A stretch of 64,000 bases of DNA from Sabellastarte sp. h YS-2021. Taxonomy: Eukaryota; Annelida; Polychaeta; Sabellida; Sabellidae. The notes under the pieces were generated by a model. It made no database searches, was not told the DNA's origin, and worked only from the letters and a program-made list of their open reading frames with translations. The DNA is taken from contig OZ024928.1 of the NCBI GenBank assembly GCA_964017235.1, positions 79,293,566 to 79,357,565 on the forward strand, given 5' to 3'. Position 1 is the first letter of the stretch. Each line of letters opens with the position of its first letter. Shown piece after piece: positions 50,801 to 57,193 of this stretch. A program made the position numbers and the translations under genes.

Positions 50801-53800
50801 AAACTTTTTCCCGCCGCCCGCCCGCCATGGGTGAAAACAATACCCCAACAGCCCTTAAGGGCTGTGGCGTAAAAATGTAATTGAATTTCTTTTACATTAT
50901 AGACAAACTATTAGTCTAAACATTTTTTTTAAAATACTTATTATTAAAAAATGGCATGTCATTTTAATGGCATTTTGTCAGTATTTACAAAAACAAGTTT
51001 TATGATAACTTTAAATCATCAACTTCATGAGGATTCATATAAATATACCATAGCTTAAGAATTATTACACACCTAGCAAAATTTCTTAAAAATTATCATT
51101 TATTAAAAATATTTTGCAGCCCCCCAAAAATGGTGTATCACATGTGTTTTATTGAACTCAAGAAAGACTTAAGTTCACATATATAGTTTAAGTGACAAAA
51201 GGTTGTCTATTGCTAAGGATCTAATTACATACAGGATCTAATCTGGCAATACAAAATACAATGTATAGTCATCTTTGGCTCCTGGGTTACCTATCACATA
51301 TTCTTCTGCAGAGAGTTGGTTTTGTTCATTAAAAGTATAGAAGTTACATTAACAAATTTTAAACTGGAAAAATCAGTAATGATTTATTAATACCATGGCC
51401 ATGATGTAAAAGTTTATCTTGCATGTGAAGGAGTTAAATACTATTACATCAAACAGTGTGTGATTACCTCAATATTTTTGTAGAGTTTCATTTTGGCTAA
51501 CTCTGCAGTGTGCACTATTAGTTTTAAGTCTTCCTTTGAAACCAGGGTTTCTCCAATCCTGTCTCCTTGCTGTTCATAATGCCTTTAATATATATGAAAT
51601 ATATTTGATGATGCTAAAAATATTTTTTCAGACTATTAATAAGCTGCAATTCTCCAAACAAGCATATTGTGAACCAACTCTGATGATACTGAAATTGGAT
51701 TTGACTGACAATATATGCCTAGAAAAAAGAAATAAAATTTTTATTACAGGAAATTAATTGGACAATGTTACAGACATTACCACATATTAAACCCTAACTC
51801 TGAGTTATGCTGCACATTTTGGTTTAATGGTTAATATTTAAATGTAATATTGATATATTTGACTGCATGAAGAGATTCACTATTATGATTTCGTATGGCA
51901 ACACAAGTATAATCACAAGTAAAAAGTAAAAGTGTAATTTAACATCACTAAAAGATTTGCGTCCAATAATTTCACACAAGTTGGTCCATTTGGACCAATA
52001 ACAAAGAACATACAATGGTTTTTAGACATACTGATGGGGAGATAGCAAAGGTCAAATGTGGGGACATCACCAAAAGATTGGCAACCAATGAATTCTAATC
52101 ATTTGTGCCAACATTACAAGTCTCTAGAATCAATAATAATAGAGACAAAAGTTCTAAGTTTTCACATAAAAAAGTAAATCTCTGTCATGGCAGAGGTCAT
52201 GTGGCAAGTTTAAAACAAATATATCCTGATGGAAAAAGCTACTGACTTTCATCCAATGAAACAATAATTTAAAGTACAGAGCCACACACCACAAATGAAT
52301 GAAATGGATCGAGTAATTTTTTTATTTATTGACATGTGGTAATCTATAAGTCAGTATCATGTAGTTATCATCACTATTGTAAAGTTACTGTTGTGAGTTT
52401 TTCAGGCACTTTTCTTAAAAATCACCCCTTCTTAGCAATGGGCTTTCATGAAATATTTTTTCCATAGAATATAGATTTCAAAAATACTATCGTAAAAATA
52501 TCTGTTTTTTTTTTCTTCATTTCATCCAATAAACAAAATATTAGTTTTCATTTTGTCAACTTAAAGAAAATTAAAAACTCTCAAGAACTTCCATTGCTTG
52601 CCTTATTCTTTTACATTTATTGAATAATTTTTGTTTTTTTTTTTTGGACCAAGAAAAATATCATTCTTCAACAAGACCACTGCCGCGGTGTGTATCTCCC
52701 GCCGAGCATTAAAGGGGAGTAAATACCTTTTCCCGAGATATTCACAATTTTTCATTTTCCACTAAAATCCAAGATGACATTTTTCCCCTGGGCACAGAAT
52801 ACTGTTGTACTACCCTGTGGGTCAAAAATTCGCTCGAAATTGCTCTGTCTGTTACCATTTCGAAGATATTTTCAATGTTTATTTTCGGCTAAAAATCCAA
52901 GATAGCCGCCAAAAGTGGCGAAAATTGAATTTTTTCCTTTTTACATAGTATACTCATGTACTACCCTGTGGGTCAAAAATTCACTCAAAATCGCTCTATC
53001 TCTTACAGTTTTCGAGATATTAAGACTTTTTCATTTTCCGCAAAAATCAAAGTAGCTATTACTCAGTTAGCTATGGACCTACAGGTCTCAAAATTTGCCA
53101 TTACACAATACATCAAAAAATAGGTGAACAACATATTTGACAAAAATCCTTTAAATTCAACAGTTTTGCTGTGATAAGCGATTTACTCAATGGAAAACCA
53201 TGAAAGTAGCTATTACTCAGTTAGCTATGGACCTACAGCTCTGAAACTTTGCCATGACAGAGAACATTAAAAAGTACATGAACAACATATTTGACAAAAA
53301 TCCTGTAAATTTAATAGTTTTGCTGTTATAAATGATTTACTCAATGGAGAACCATCAAAGTAGCTATTACTCAGTTAGTTATGGACTTACAGGTCTCCAA
53401 ATTTGCCATTACACAATACATAAAAAAGTAGCCAAACAACATATCTGAGAAAAATCCTTTAAATTCAACAGTTTTGCTGTTATAAGTGGCAGCAATCTTG
53501 TTAACACCTGTGGCGGCCATCTTATTTTTCCGAATCAGCCGAAAAAGATTCCCAGGCAAGTTTTTCCAATGATGAATTTATCCTGCAAATTTGGAAGCTC
53601 TAGATATAACATTTTAAGAGATAGAAAGGCATTTGTAAAAACGTGATGAACGGACGGACGAACGCATGCACGGACACAGAACATTTTATAATCTCCCGTA
53701 CCGGGCCTATCGGCCAGCGGGAGATAAAAATACATATCTATATCAATAAACTATGCAATAGAAAACCATGAAAAAGCAACATAAAATTTATTATGCATTT

Positions 53801-56020
53801 ATAGAGACTAGGCAAGCTTTTTGAGACTATTGAAAACAATGAGTTTAGTCAGTGCTACAACATACCAAAACCCTCTCATCCTTCTTGTTTCACTGGAAAA
53901 GTTCTAGCAGCAAAATTGCTGCAATTTATATGAAGAATACAAGATAACCTACATAGTGATAACAGTTTGACATTTACTAACCTACACCGCTCTATTATAA
54001 CTTGCAAGGCATTCTCTGCTTCCAATACTACAGCCATTCTTCCTCCCAATGCTTCATTTAACAACAAAATCTGCCGCTCTAGCTGGATTAATTGAGCTTT
54101 CAGAAAGTTCACTCTCCTTTCGTCATAGTTTTCATGGCTGGATTCCTTTGTCAGTTGAACATACATGGCTCTGAAAAAAAGCCAGCGCAGGCAAAGACTA
54201 GCTGTATTTTAACACTTCTTATTTGAGAACTGAAATTTAGATTGCGAGCATTTGTTGGGGGGGGGGGGGGGGGGTGTTTAAATAGAAGACAAAACCACAC
54301 AATCGCCAGAAAAATGTGACTCCATATGACCACTAGGACAAACCCCAGAGCTATTTTTAGTGGGGTGGGATAATAAATCTCAGATCATAAACCATGCTCA
54401 AATGTCCCAAAGGATAATTGCATAATAGTAACAATCACCCCTATAGTGATCGTGTTTCAGTCATTTTGGGGACGTCCGCCTCTTTTGAACTTTTCCTTCC
54501 CTGTTAGCCAATCATATCCGTTGTTGTTTACCCTTTGGTCATCCAGCCAATCAGTGCACACTTACAAACCACTACTACTATATAAGGACTGGTTGGGTGA
54601 CCCTCTGTGGTATTTGCAAGTTAGAAATTGATTTATGAAGTTTAAATTTTAATCCCCTCCCAACCTCTCTCCCATTTATATTATGGTTTATTATTTCAGT
54701 GTTATTTTAATTTTCTCGCTTATTGTCATTCATAGTGAGACTATTGTATGAGTGTTATGGTTGTGTTGGGGCATTTTGTACCCTTTTTTTATTACTACTG
54801 GGTGTAAATACATGTAACTCTAACGGGATAGAAATTAATAAAATATAGATTTCCCAATTTGCGTCACTATTTTATTTACTTCTTTGCGGCTTCAGAAATG
54901 ACTGTTATACAACTCAACATGAAAACAAACTACATGTCAATGTGTAAAATATCTACTTACTTAATTTCCACAATTTCTTCTTTAAGCATTTCATTCTCTT
55001 TTTCTAAAAACTGTAAAATAAATTAACATGCAGGAAAATATACTTATCTTCAGTAATCAACATGTTCACAAAGATATGTTGAATCGACACAAATGATATT
55101 TAAGGACTTTACAGTGTTTTATAATTCAAAGGAAATATTACATAAAAAATATTCATTTTTCACTTTGACGGGACATAAAATAGTGAAAATACAGGTACGA
55201 CCACATACTACTCTAACAACCCATATATTTTACTTCCCTAGAATAAATTTACATATGCTTCATGTTCAATTAACATAAATTGGTGTAATTGTGTGTGCTA
55301 CATATGTCCTGATAAACTTTTCAGACATTCAAAATAAATAGATAAGTTTTGGCTGGTGAAAGAGTCTACGTAACAGAATAATATAAGTCAAAATAACTGT
55401 TACAGTGACAGTTCTATTCTAATCAAAAGCTATTTAGATTAGACAAGGTAAGTAAAGATATACAAAATATAGTAGATGGGTCAAAATGTATACATAAATG
55501 GAGCCAGCTTTGAGGTCCTAATTCGAGATTGTATTGTATTTTTGGTGGTATAAATGATATCAGTATTGGGATATTAATCCAGCTGAAACTTTTTTTTAGA
55601 TATACAAAACCATACAAGGTACATTTTGTTCTTTCTTGAGTTATACCATTACTCTGTTATAATTATATGTGTACAGTTAATTATACATCATTATTTTATA
55701 GTATTTCTATAATATACTGAATATTTGGAAAAATTCTCTTCATTTCAGAGTATAATTTATGAATCAAGTTGTATGGAAAAAAATGATTTCTTGTTTAAGA
55801 CTGGTTGTGTGAAAATTTCTTTTCACAATTTGAATATAAAACATATACTTCAGAGAACTTGCCTTATTTATCAGAAATGTACATGCTTTCAATTTCACAG
55901 CAACATAATTACCTTCACTTTGCGTTCAGCCTCAGCTAAACTAGCACTATTTGTTGTTTCCTCTAAACTACCAGTTCTCAGAAGAGTCTTAAAGGTTGGC
56001 CGAAGCTTCTTTGAGGCCAT
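19882..56020 (-). CDS. 795-residue coiled-coil protein gene, 14 coding exons (whole locus)
   Basis: Assembled by reading splice sites on the minus strand. Exons: 55913-56020, 54961-55010, 53982-54170, 51468-51582, 49529-49660, 43740-43896, 29849-29934, 28594-28749, 26597-26685, 25401-25459, 24968-25059, 24454-24493, 22833-22936, 19882-20892. Every junction keeps the frame and every intron is GT-AG. Residues about 25-115 are strongly coiled-coil (heptads such as LKAQLIQLERQILLL). Residues 115-460 are helical with further coils. Residues 460-795 are Ser/Lys/Glu-rich and probably disordered. There is no signal peptide or membrane segment, so it is probably cytoplasmic, cytoskeletal or centrosomal, but that is a guess from composition. 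I do not recognise a family. Introns hold most of the mobile elements in the window. Confidence 0.8.
20990..21420. repeat. Dispersed repeat fragment, family F
   Basis: Contains a segment around GAAAATTTGGTAAAAATCCATG (21284-21308) that recurs at 45113-45136 with related flanks (a TCCTCTTGGG piece just before it). Ends are not defined. It abuts the family A copy A2. Confidence 0.45.
21427..22803 (+). mobile_element. Family A element, copy A2
   Basis: Plus orientation. The left hairpin GCATCAGAGATGC starts at 21428, and the subterminal motif is slightly mutated (GTAGCCCACAGCC). About 500 unique bases are followed by five to six monomers. The right end has TCCGGACACCATGGGTGAAA and the GACAGCCCTTAAGGGCTGTG palindrome, ending GGGGTA. 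Lies in intron 13 of the coiled-coil gene in the opposite orientation. Confidence 0.85.
22833..22936 (-). CDS. Coiled-coil gene, exon 13
   Basis: 104 bases; acceptor TTTATTTGTAG, donor CAG|GTGAAT. It takes one base from exon 12 (G+AT gives Asp) and ends on a full codon. Encodes FGEEFFEKLYTLEIE and a heptad-like end. Only 29 bases separate it from the end of element A2. Confidence 0.85.
23348..24391 (-). mobile_element. Family B element, copy B1
   Basis: Minus orientation. The left end lies near 24391 (hairpin ACCACTGCCGCGGT, then TATCTCC(T)GCC). Two or three array monomers follow, then segments with AGCTGAGTAATAGCTA-type sequence. The right end is a near-palindrome at 23348-23386 built on TATCTCCCGCCGG and its inverse. 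It is homologous throughout to B2 (52668-53726) in opposite orientation. Its left end is about 60 bases from exon 12. Confidence 0.8.
24454..24493 (-). CDS. Coiled-coil gene, exon 12 (micro-exon)
   Basis: Only 40 bases; acceptor ATTTCTTTTACAG, donor GTG|GTATGT. It encodes IATAVAKLEVKES plus one base. It was found because exons 11 and 13 do not match in phase; inserting 40 bases (3n+1) restores the frame exactly. Confidence 0.75.
24624..24745 (+). mobile_element. Family A left-end fragment, copy A3
   Basis: Contains GCATCAGAGATGCCCATACC, then CCCACAGCCTGGGG and about 90 further bases matching the left end of copies A2, A4 and A6. It then breaks off; no array and no right end. Confidence 0.8.
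24968..25059 (-). CDS. Coiled-coil gene, exon 11
   Basis: 92 bases; acceptor TTGTTTCTCCAG, donor CAG|GTATTT. Only one frame is open. It completes a split Glu codon with exon 10, then encodes VLRIYETLKVTASEEALRQF and on to KKYQPQ. Confidence 0.85.
25252..25400 (-). repeat. Tandem repeat of the exon 10 splice-donor region
   Basis: On the minus strand, after the true donor CAG|GTTAGTATGTACAT (25401) the motif GTTAGTATGTACAT or a close variant recurs about five times. Spacing is about 20 and then about 31 bases, and several copies are still preceded by CTGTCAG or CTCTCAG. The unit therefore includes the last exon bases and the start of the intron. Confidence 0.75.
25401..25459 (-). CDS. Coiled-coil gene, exon 10
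   Basis: 59 bases; acceptor ATTTTCTTTAG, donor CAG|GTTAGT. Encodes SGYNEFEKDASNLICSPLS with one split base at each side. It is followed in the intron by tandem copies of its own donor region. Confidence 0.85.
25460..26214 (-). other. Intron 9, plain part
   Basis: AT-rich with a poly-A/T run near 25967. No element ends or further exons seen. Confidence 0.4.
26215..26596 (-). repeat. Tandem duplication in intron 9 reaching the exon 9 donor
   Basis: Two copies of about 165 bases share TTTGTTGGGTTTCAGAAACT... blocks (near 26318 and 26470) and AAAATAAAACTTTGT blocks (near 26227 and 26387). A third, partial and diverged copy runs into the true donor GTAAGTGATAAGAAG; the first copy has a matching GTAAGTGGTCAAAAG at 26278-26264. 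Confidence 0.6.
26597..26685 (-). CDS. Coiled-coil gene, exon 9
   Basis: 89 bases; acceptor TGATTTTTAG, consensus donor CAA|GTAAGT. Encodes ENTYREELRYHKTVYQLQLE and on to LFKSL, with a split Lys codon at the end. Confidence 0.85.
26686..27267 (-). other. Intron 8, plain part
   Basis: AT-rich unique sequence between exon 9 and the minisatellite; nothing further seen. Confidence 0.4.
27268..28593 (-). repeat. 41-base minisatellite derived from the exon 8 splice donor
   Basis: Roughly two dozen copies. The plus-strand unit is TGTACTTTTTACCTGTGTTT followed by TAGCTTTTAGTTGTATTAACC; read on the gene's strand each unit holds AAAACACAG|GTAAAAAGTACA. The same sequence forms the end of exon 8 and its true donor at 28594, so the array begins inside the coding exon. 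A 388-base hAT-type element interrupts it at 27378-27765. Confidence 0.9.
27378..27765. mobile_element. hAT-type MITE, 388 bases
   Basis: Inverted ends TAGTGGGTAAATTGTTT and, read inward on the other strand, TAGTGGGTAAATCGTTT. A perfect 8-base target duplication CTTTTTAC lies at 27370-27377 and 27766-27773. The 8-base duplication and TAGTG start fit the hAT superfamily. No coding capacity. Inserted within the minisatellite. Confidence 0.9.
28594..28749 (-). CDS. Coiled-coil gene, exon 8
   Basis: 156 bases, 52 codons, phase 0 at both ends; acceptor CCATTTGCAG, donor CAG|GTAAAA. Encodes PMLKKRVVKELSVDNVMARL and on to LLQLKAKTQ. The last codons QLKAKTQ and the donor are the source or a member of the adjacent minisatellite. 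Confidence 0.85.
28750..29848 (-). other. Intron 7
   Basis: AT-rich, unique; nothing further seen. Confidence 0.4.
29849..29934 (-). CDS. Coiled-coil gene, exon 7
   Basis: 86 bases; acceptor GTATGTTCAG, donor TGG|GTAAAA. It completes a Gly codon with the last G of exon 6, then encodes ESSKACNLLSEVLPDLLELS and on to PAAPW. Confidence 0.85.
29935..31723 (-). other. Intron 6, proximal part
   Basis: Mostly unique. C-rich block TTTCCCCCACC near 30670 and G-rich block GTGGGGGGAAA near 31170 are loosely inverted to each other, which may mark an old element of about 500 bases, but the ends do not match well. No exon seen. Confidence 0.3.
31724..34116 (+). mobile_element. Family B element, copy B3
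   Basis: The left end has ACTGCCGCAGTGGTTATCTC, then CTGCC. An array of about 140- to 370-base units with GGTCAAAGGTCAAATTCAAC follows (31800-32880), then a second array with AGCTATTACTCTGCCATCCA (33225-33935) and a (CA)n tract near 34050. The right end is a palindrome around CTCCCGGGCTAAAGCCCGG, ending GGCGGGAGATA at 34116. Non-coding; lies in intron 6 of the coiled-coil gene. Confidence 0.7.
33225..33935 (+). repeat. Tandem array inside B3
   Basis: Four to five monomers of about 150 bases with TAGAGATAAAAGACATTTAC and AGAGCTACAGTTCTGCAACT; related to the arrays at 40800-41990, 53035-53490 and 61100-64000. Confidence 0.8.
34340..34976 (-). other. 3' UTR of the secreted-peptide gene
   Basis: Follows the TAG at 34979-34977. 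A minus-strand AATAAA at 34365-34360 would place the transcript end near 34340, giving about 630 untranslated bases. AT-rich, no repeats. Confidence 0.5.
34977..35090 (-). CDS. Secreted-peptide gene, exon 3
   Basis: Acceptor CTCTATTTGTAG; phase 0. Encodes 37 residues, starting NAKILLSCVNELCMEA, with the last three cysteines, ending CPVLKF before TAG. A possible donor inside it (AAAA|GTTTGT at 35003) would also be open, and at first suggested a link to exon 7 of the larger gene; the exon at 43740-43896 fits that role better. Confidence 0.7.
   Translation of the reverse strand, partial: NAKILLSCVNELCMEALAAGKPQPNALWKSLCPVLKF
34977..37304 (-). CDS. Secreted Cys-rich peptide precursor, 112 residues, 3 exons (whole locus)
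   Basis: Exons: 37297-37304, 35917-36133, 34977-35090. Splicing restores an ATG eight bases before the first donor (ATGAACAA|GTAAGT). Residues 1-25 form a signal peptide (MNKQLVAVFLVLIGGVLCLS). A GKR site at 39-41 would release and amidate a short peptide ending ...ENVQM. The remaining 71 residues begin QFKS, have an acidic stretch, and carry six cysteines spaced CX3CX2CX10CX4CX18C, enough for three disulfides. This is the layout of a neuropeptide or hormone precursor: secretory pathway, cleavage by prohormone convertase, export. I do not recognise the family. It lies within intron 6 of the coiled-coil gene on the same strand and has its own TATA box. A cysteine-rich antimicrobial or venom-like peptide is an alternative reading. 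Confidence 0.75.
35917..36133 (-). CDS. Secreted-peptide gene, exon 2
   Basis: 217 bases; acceptor GTTGATTTTTCCAG, donor AAG|GTAACA. Carries the hydrophobic core of the signal peptide, the GKR site and the first three cysteines (DLCFVGCRVCFEK). The frame is open upstream into the intron to an in-frame ATG at 36159; I prefer the spliced start because it sits beside a TATA promoter and gives a normal-length signal peptide. Confidence 0.8.
36538..36841. mobile_element. Small hAT-like element in intron 1 of the peptide gene
   Basis: Left end CATGGTTCCCACTCCC; right end read inward CAGAGTTCCCACTGCA. Inner sequence has several AAATTCCCTGTGTTTTCC blocks. The flanks do not give a clean 8-base duplication, so the copy is old or the ends are slightly off. 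Confidence 0.45.
37291..37304 (-). CDS. Secreted-peptide gene, exon 1 coding end
   Basis: ATGAAC plus AA on the minus strand (37304-37297), directly followed by a consensus donor GTAAGT (37296-37291). The third codon is completed by the first G of exon 2. Confidence 0.7.
37385..37419 (-). promoter_or_regulatory. TATA promoter of the secreted-peptide gene
   Basis: Minus strand TCTATAAATGAGAGG with TATAAA at 37419-37414. A start site about 30 bases on, near 37387, would give a 5' leader of about 80 bases before the ATG at 37304. Confidence 0.6.
37420..38466. other. Upstream flank of the peptide gene
   Basis: AT-rich, mostly unique, no exons or element ends seen. Confidence 0.35.
38636..40343 (+). 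mobile_element. Family A element, copy A4
   Basis: The most complete copy. The left hairpin GCATCAGAGATGC starts at 38637, followed by TACCCCACAGCCTGGGG and about 450 unique bases. Eight or so monomers follow (39100-40260), then (CCCG)n-like CCGCCCGCCCGCC. The right end is the GACAGCCCTTAAGGGCTGTG palindrome, ending GGGGTA at 40343. Confidence 0.9.
39100..40260 (+). repeat. Family A tandem array with nuclear-receptor-like sites
   Basis: Monomers of about 140 bases. Most contain AAGGTCAAAGGTCA (two AGGTCA halves one base apart), TCAAGGTCA, CTACACCTTACGGTTTCC, then GAGATATAGCCCGGACAAG. Confidence 0.9.
40672..42385 (+). mobile_element. Family C tandem-repeat element, copy C1
   Basis: The left end has hairpin GTCCGTGAACGGGC followed by TGTGTCAGCTGAC. 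An array of about eight 155-base monomers follows (40800-41990). The right end near 42385 has ATGTCAGCTGAGC. The shared TGTCAGCTGA motif is itself palindromic, so the inverted pairing is suggestive only. Confidence 0.5.
40800..41990 (+). repeat. Tandem array, 155-base monomers
   Basis: Each monomer has GTAGCTATTGCTCAGCTATG, then CTACAGGTCTG, CTATGTTATAGCTGACCCAA and TGCAATAGTTTTCAAGTTA. Same monomer type as 61100-62500. Confidence 0.9.
42386..43739 (-). other. Intron 6, middle part
   Basis: AT-rich unique sequence with a short (AT)n near 43134; nothing further seen. Confidence 0.4.
43740..43896 (-). CDS. Coiled-coil gene, exon 6
   Basis: 157 bases; acceptor TTTCATTTCAAG, donor TTG|GTAAGA. 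Encodes AKLESQLSQIYSQLLRVNQC and on to NFIKLF, plus the first base of a Gly codon finished by exon 7. The intron that follows is about 13.8 kb and contains the secreted-peptide gene. Confidence 0.85.
43897..45261 (-). other. Intron 5, part with family F repeat
   Basis: Mostly unique. 44940-45215 resembles 21045-21420 (shared TTCCTCTTGGG and AAATTTGGTAAAAATCCATG). Confidence 0.4.
45262..45975 (+). mobile_element. Family E tandem-repeat element
   Basis: Starts near AACAAGAGGGTCAGAAATGC. Motif GGGTTGCAT (45289-45297) recurs inverted as ATGCAACCC (45946-45954). Inside are two tandem copies of about 123 bases (45275-45518) and a GACGGACAGACGGACAGACG run before the right end. Non-coding. Confidence 0.55.
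46010..46488. mobile_element. Fold-back element / MITE with ATTATCCACCAC ends
   Basis: A perfect 16-base inverted pair TTTTATTATCCACCAC at 46137-46152 and its complement at 46473-46488. Just to the left, 46010-46125 forms its own imperfect hairpin (AAATATATCAC...GTGATATATATTTT). No coding frame. Target duplication unclear. Confidence 0.55.
46560..47160. repeat. AAACATTT-rich repeat block
   Basis: Dense with short, inverted and direct copies of AAACATTT/AAATGTTT, probably a palindromic small element; the ends are not clear. Confidence 0.45.
47161..49528 (-). other. Intron 5, distal part
   Basis: AT-rich unique sequence; G-rich run at 47370-47392 and a (TTATTACCA)n-like microsatellite at 49395-49445. 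No exons seen. Confidence 0.4.
49529..49660 (-). CDS. Coiled-coil gene, exon 5
   Basis: 132 bases, 44 codons, phase 0 at both ends; acceptor ATTTTTATCAG, donor GTT|GTGAGT. Encodes NTTMQRLHKPLKFLDKFVKR and on to HINLKQV. Only 24 bases separate its acceptor side from the left end of element A5. Confidence 0.85.
49684..50871 (+). mobile_element. Family A element, copy A5
   Basis: Left hairpin from 49685, five or six monomers (50100-50800), right palindrome ending GGCGTA. AAAAAT precedes the left end and follows the right end, a possible target duplication. Confidence 0.9.
50872..51467 (-). other. Intron 4 remainder
   Basis: AT-rich; nothing seen. Confidence 0.4.
51468..51582 (-). CDS. Coiled-coil gene, exon 4
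   Basis: 115 bases; acceptor ATATTAAAG, donor GAG|GTAATC. It completes an Arg codon from exon 3 and encodes HYEQQGDRIGETLVSKEDLK and on to YKNIE. Confidence 0.85.
51583..52667 (-). other. Intron 3, proximal part
   Basis: AT-rich. 51950-52280 has loose similarity to the CCAATAATA-containing repeats of family B arrays (AGATTGGCAACCAATGA, GGACCAATAACA). No exon. Confidence 0.35.
52668..53726 (+). mobile_element. Family B element, copy B2
   Basis: Left end AACAAGACCACTGCCGCGGT, subterminal TATCTCCCGCC. Two monomers with CTCTATCTCTTACAGTTTTC follow, then three monomers with AGCTATTACTCAGTTAGCTA. The right part has ACGGACGGACGAACGCATG, and a palindrome (CCGGGCCTATCGGCCAGCGG) ends GGGAGATA at 53726. 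Homologous end to end with B1. Confidence 0.85.
53982..54170 (-). CDS. Coiled-coil gene, exon 3
   Basis: 189 bases; acceptor GGCTTTTTTTCAG, donor TAG|GTTAGT. Encodes the main coiled coil (NFLKAQLIQLERQILLLNEA, then RMAVVLEAENALQVI). Split codons at both sides match exons 2 and 4. Confidence 0.85.
54254..54274. repeat. Poly-G tract
   Basis: About 19 G in a row on the plus strand, in intron 2 of the coiled-coil gene. Confidence 0.85.
54440..54850 (+). promoter_or_regulatory. Promoter-like block, possible solo LTR
   Basis: Two CCAAT boxes (GCCAATCAT near 54509, GCCAATCAGTG near 54546), a TATA box (CTATATAAGGACTGG near 54580) and AATAAA about 250 bases on (near 54837), all on the plus strand. 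That order is what an LTR would show. I could not fix TG...CA ends or a target duplication. Confidence 0.35.
54961..55010 (-). CDS. Coiled-coil gene, exon 2
   Basis: 50 bases; acceptor TTATTTTACAG, consensus donor TAA|GTAAGT. Encodes FLEKENEMLKEEIVEI and two bases of a Lys codon. Confidence 0.85.
55011..55912 (-). other. Intron 1
   Basis: AT-rich unique sequence; nothing further seen. Confidence 0.4.
55913..56020 (-). CDS. Coiled-coil gene, exon 1 (start codon)
   Basis: ATG at 56020-56018 in context AAAAAAATGG; 36 codons to the donor AAG|GTAATT. Encodes MASKKLRPTFKTLLRTGSLE and on to AERKVK. An acceptor-like GTGGATGTTTCAG lies seven bases before the ATG, so a non-coding first exon further right is likely. 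Confidence 0.8.
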
Positions 56021-56141
56021 TTTTTTCTGAAACATCCACAAAAGCATGCTTATGATAAAATTACCTTTGCTCATCATGACAACGCTGGCAAAAACACATA
56101 TTTCAGTCATTAATCCATTCACACATTGCAAATGACTACAC

Positions 56142-57193
56142 AGCATCAGAAATGCCCATACCCCACAGCCCGGGGACATAGTTTGCAACACCATGAGATA
56201 TAAAAGAAATAAAACAGTTCCAAGATCAGGAGACTCTTAGTAAACAGTATCAGCTTTGTGAATGTCCAAATAATATTTAAGTAGAGAAAATAATGTTTAA
56301 AAGAGACAACATTTATGTAAAGATAAAGTATTTAAGTGACATCTCAAGAGCAAGATGATGGCATTAATCAGTCAACTAAAAATTATAAATCTGTAAAAAT
56401 TATTAACTGAAGTATAGCTGTCAATGAAAATAGCACAATTAAGGAAAATTACATTTTATTATCAGCTGCAGTAATCCATATATCTTTGCAATAAGAGAAA
56501 TATGTCTCAAATATGGCAGGTCAACACACTTTGGCACAGCCAAGGTTATACGTCACACCATAACGATGCACACCTACACCCCCTAACCGCTGTCCCTACC
56601 AATTATCAATTTCCTACACCTTACAGTTGCCAAGATACAGTAAGGTCAAGATTTTATAGGTCACTATGTCAAGGTAAAAGGTCAAATCAAGGTCACATCA
56701 TAGTGTTGCACACCTATACCCCCTCACCAATGTCCCTACCAAGTATCAACTTCCTACACCTTATGGTTTCCGAGATATAGCCGGGGCAAGATTTTTAAAC
56801 TCAAGGTCACTACGGCAAGGTAAAGGTAAAATCAAGGTCACACCATTACATTGCACACCTATACCCCCCCCCCCCCCCCCCCTCAACCAATGTCCCTACC
56901 AAGTATCAACTTCCTACACCTTAAGGTTTCCCCGAGATATAACCCGGGCAAGATTTTTAAACTCAAGGTCACTACAGCAAGGTAAAGGTCAAATCAAGGT
57001 CACACTATGACATTGCACACCTATACCCCCCAACCAATGTCCCTACCAAGTATCAACTTCCTACACCTTATGATTTCTGAGATACAGCCCGGACAAACTT
57101 TTTCCCACTCGCCCGCCTGCCTGCCCATCCGGACACCATGCGTGAAAACAAGGTGAAAACAATATCCCGACAGCCCTTAAGGGCTGTGGGGTA
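56142..57193 (+). mobile_element. Family A element, copy A6
   Basis: Left end GCATCAGAAATGCCCATACC, then CCCACAGCCCGGGG; four monomers (56560-57080), one with a poly-C run at 56866-56882; right palindrome ending GGGGTA at 57193. Confidence 0.9.
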
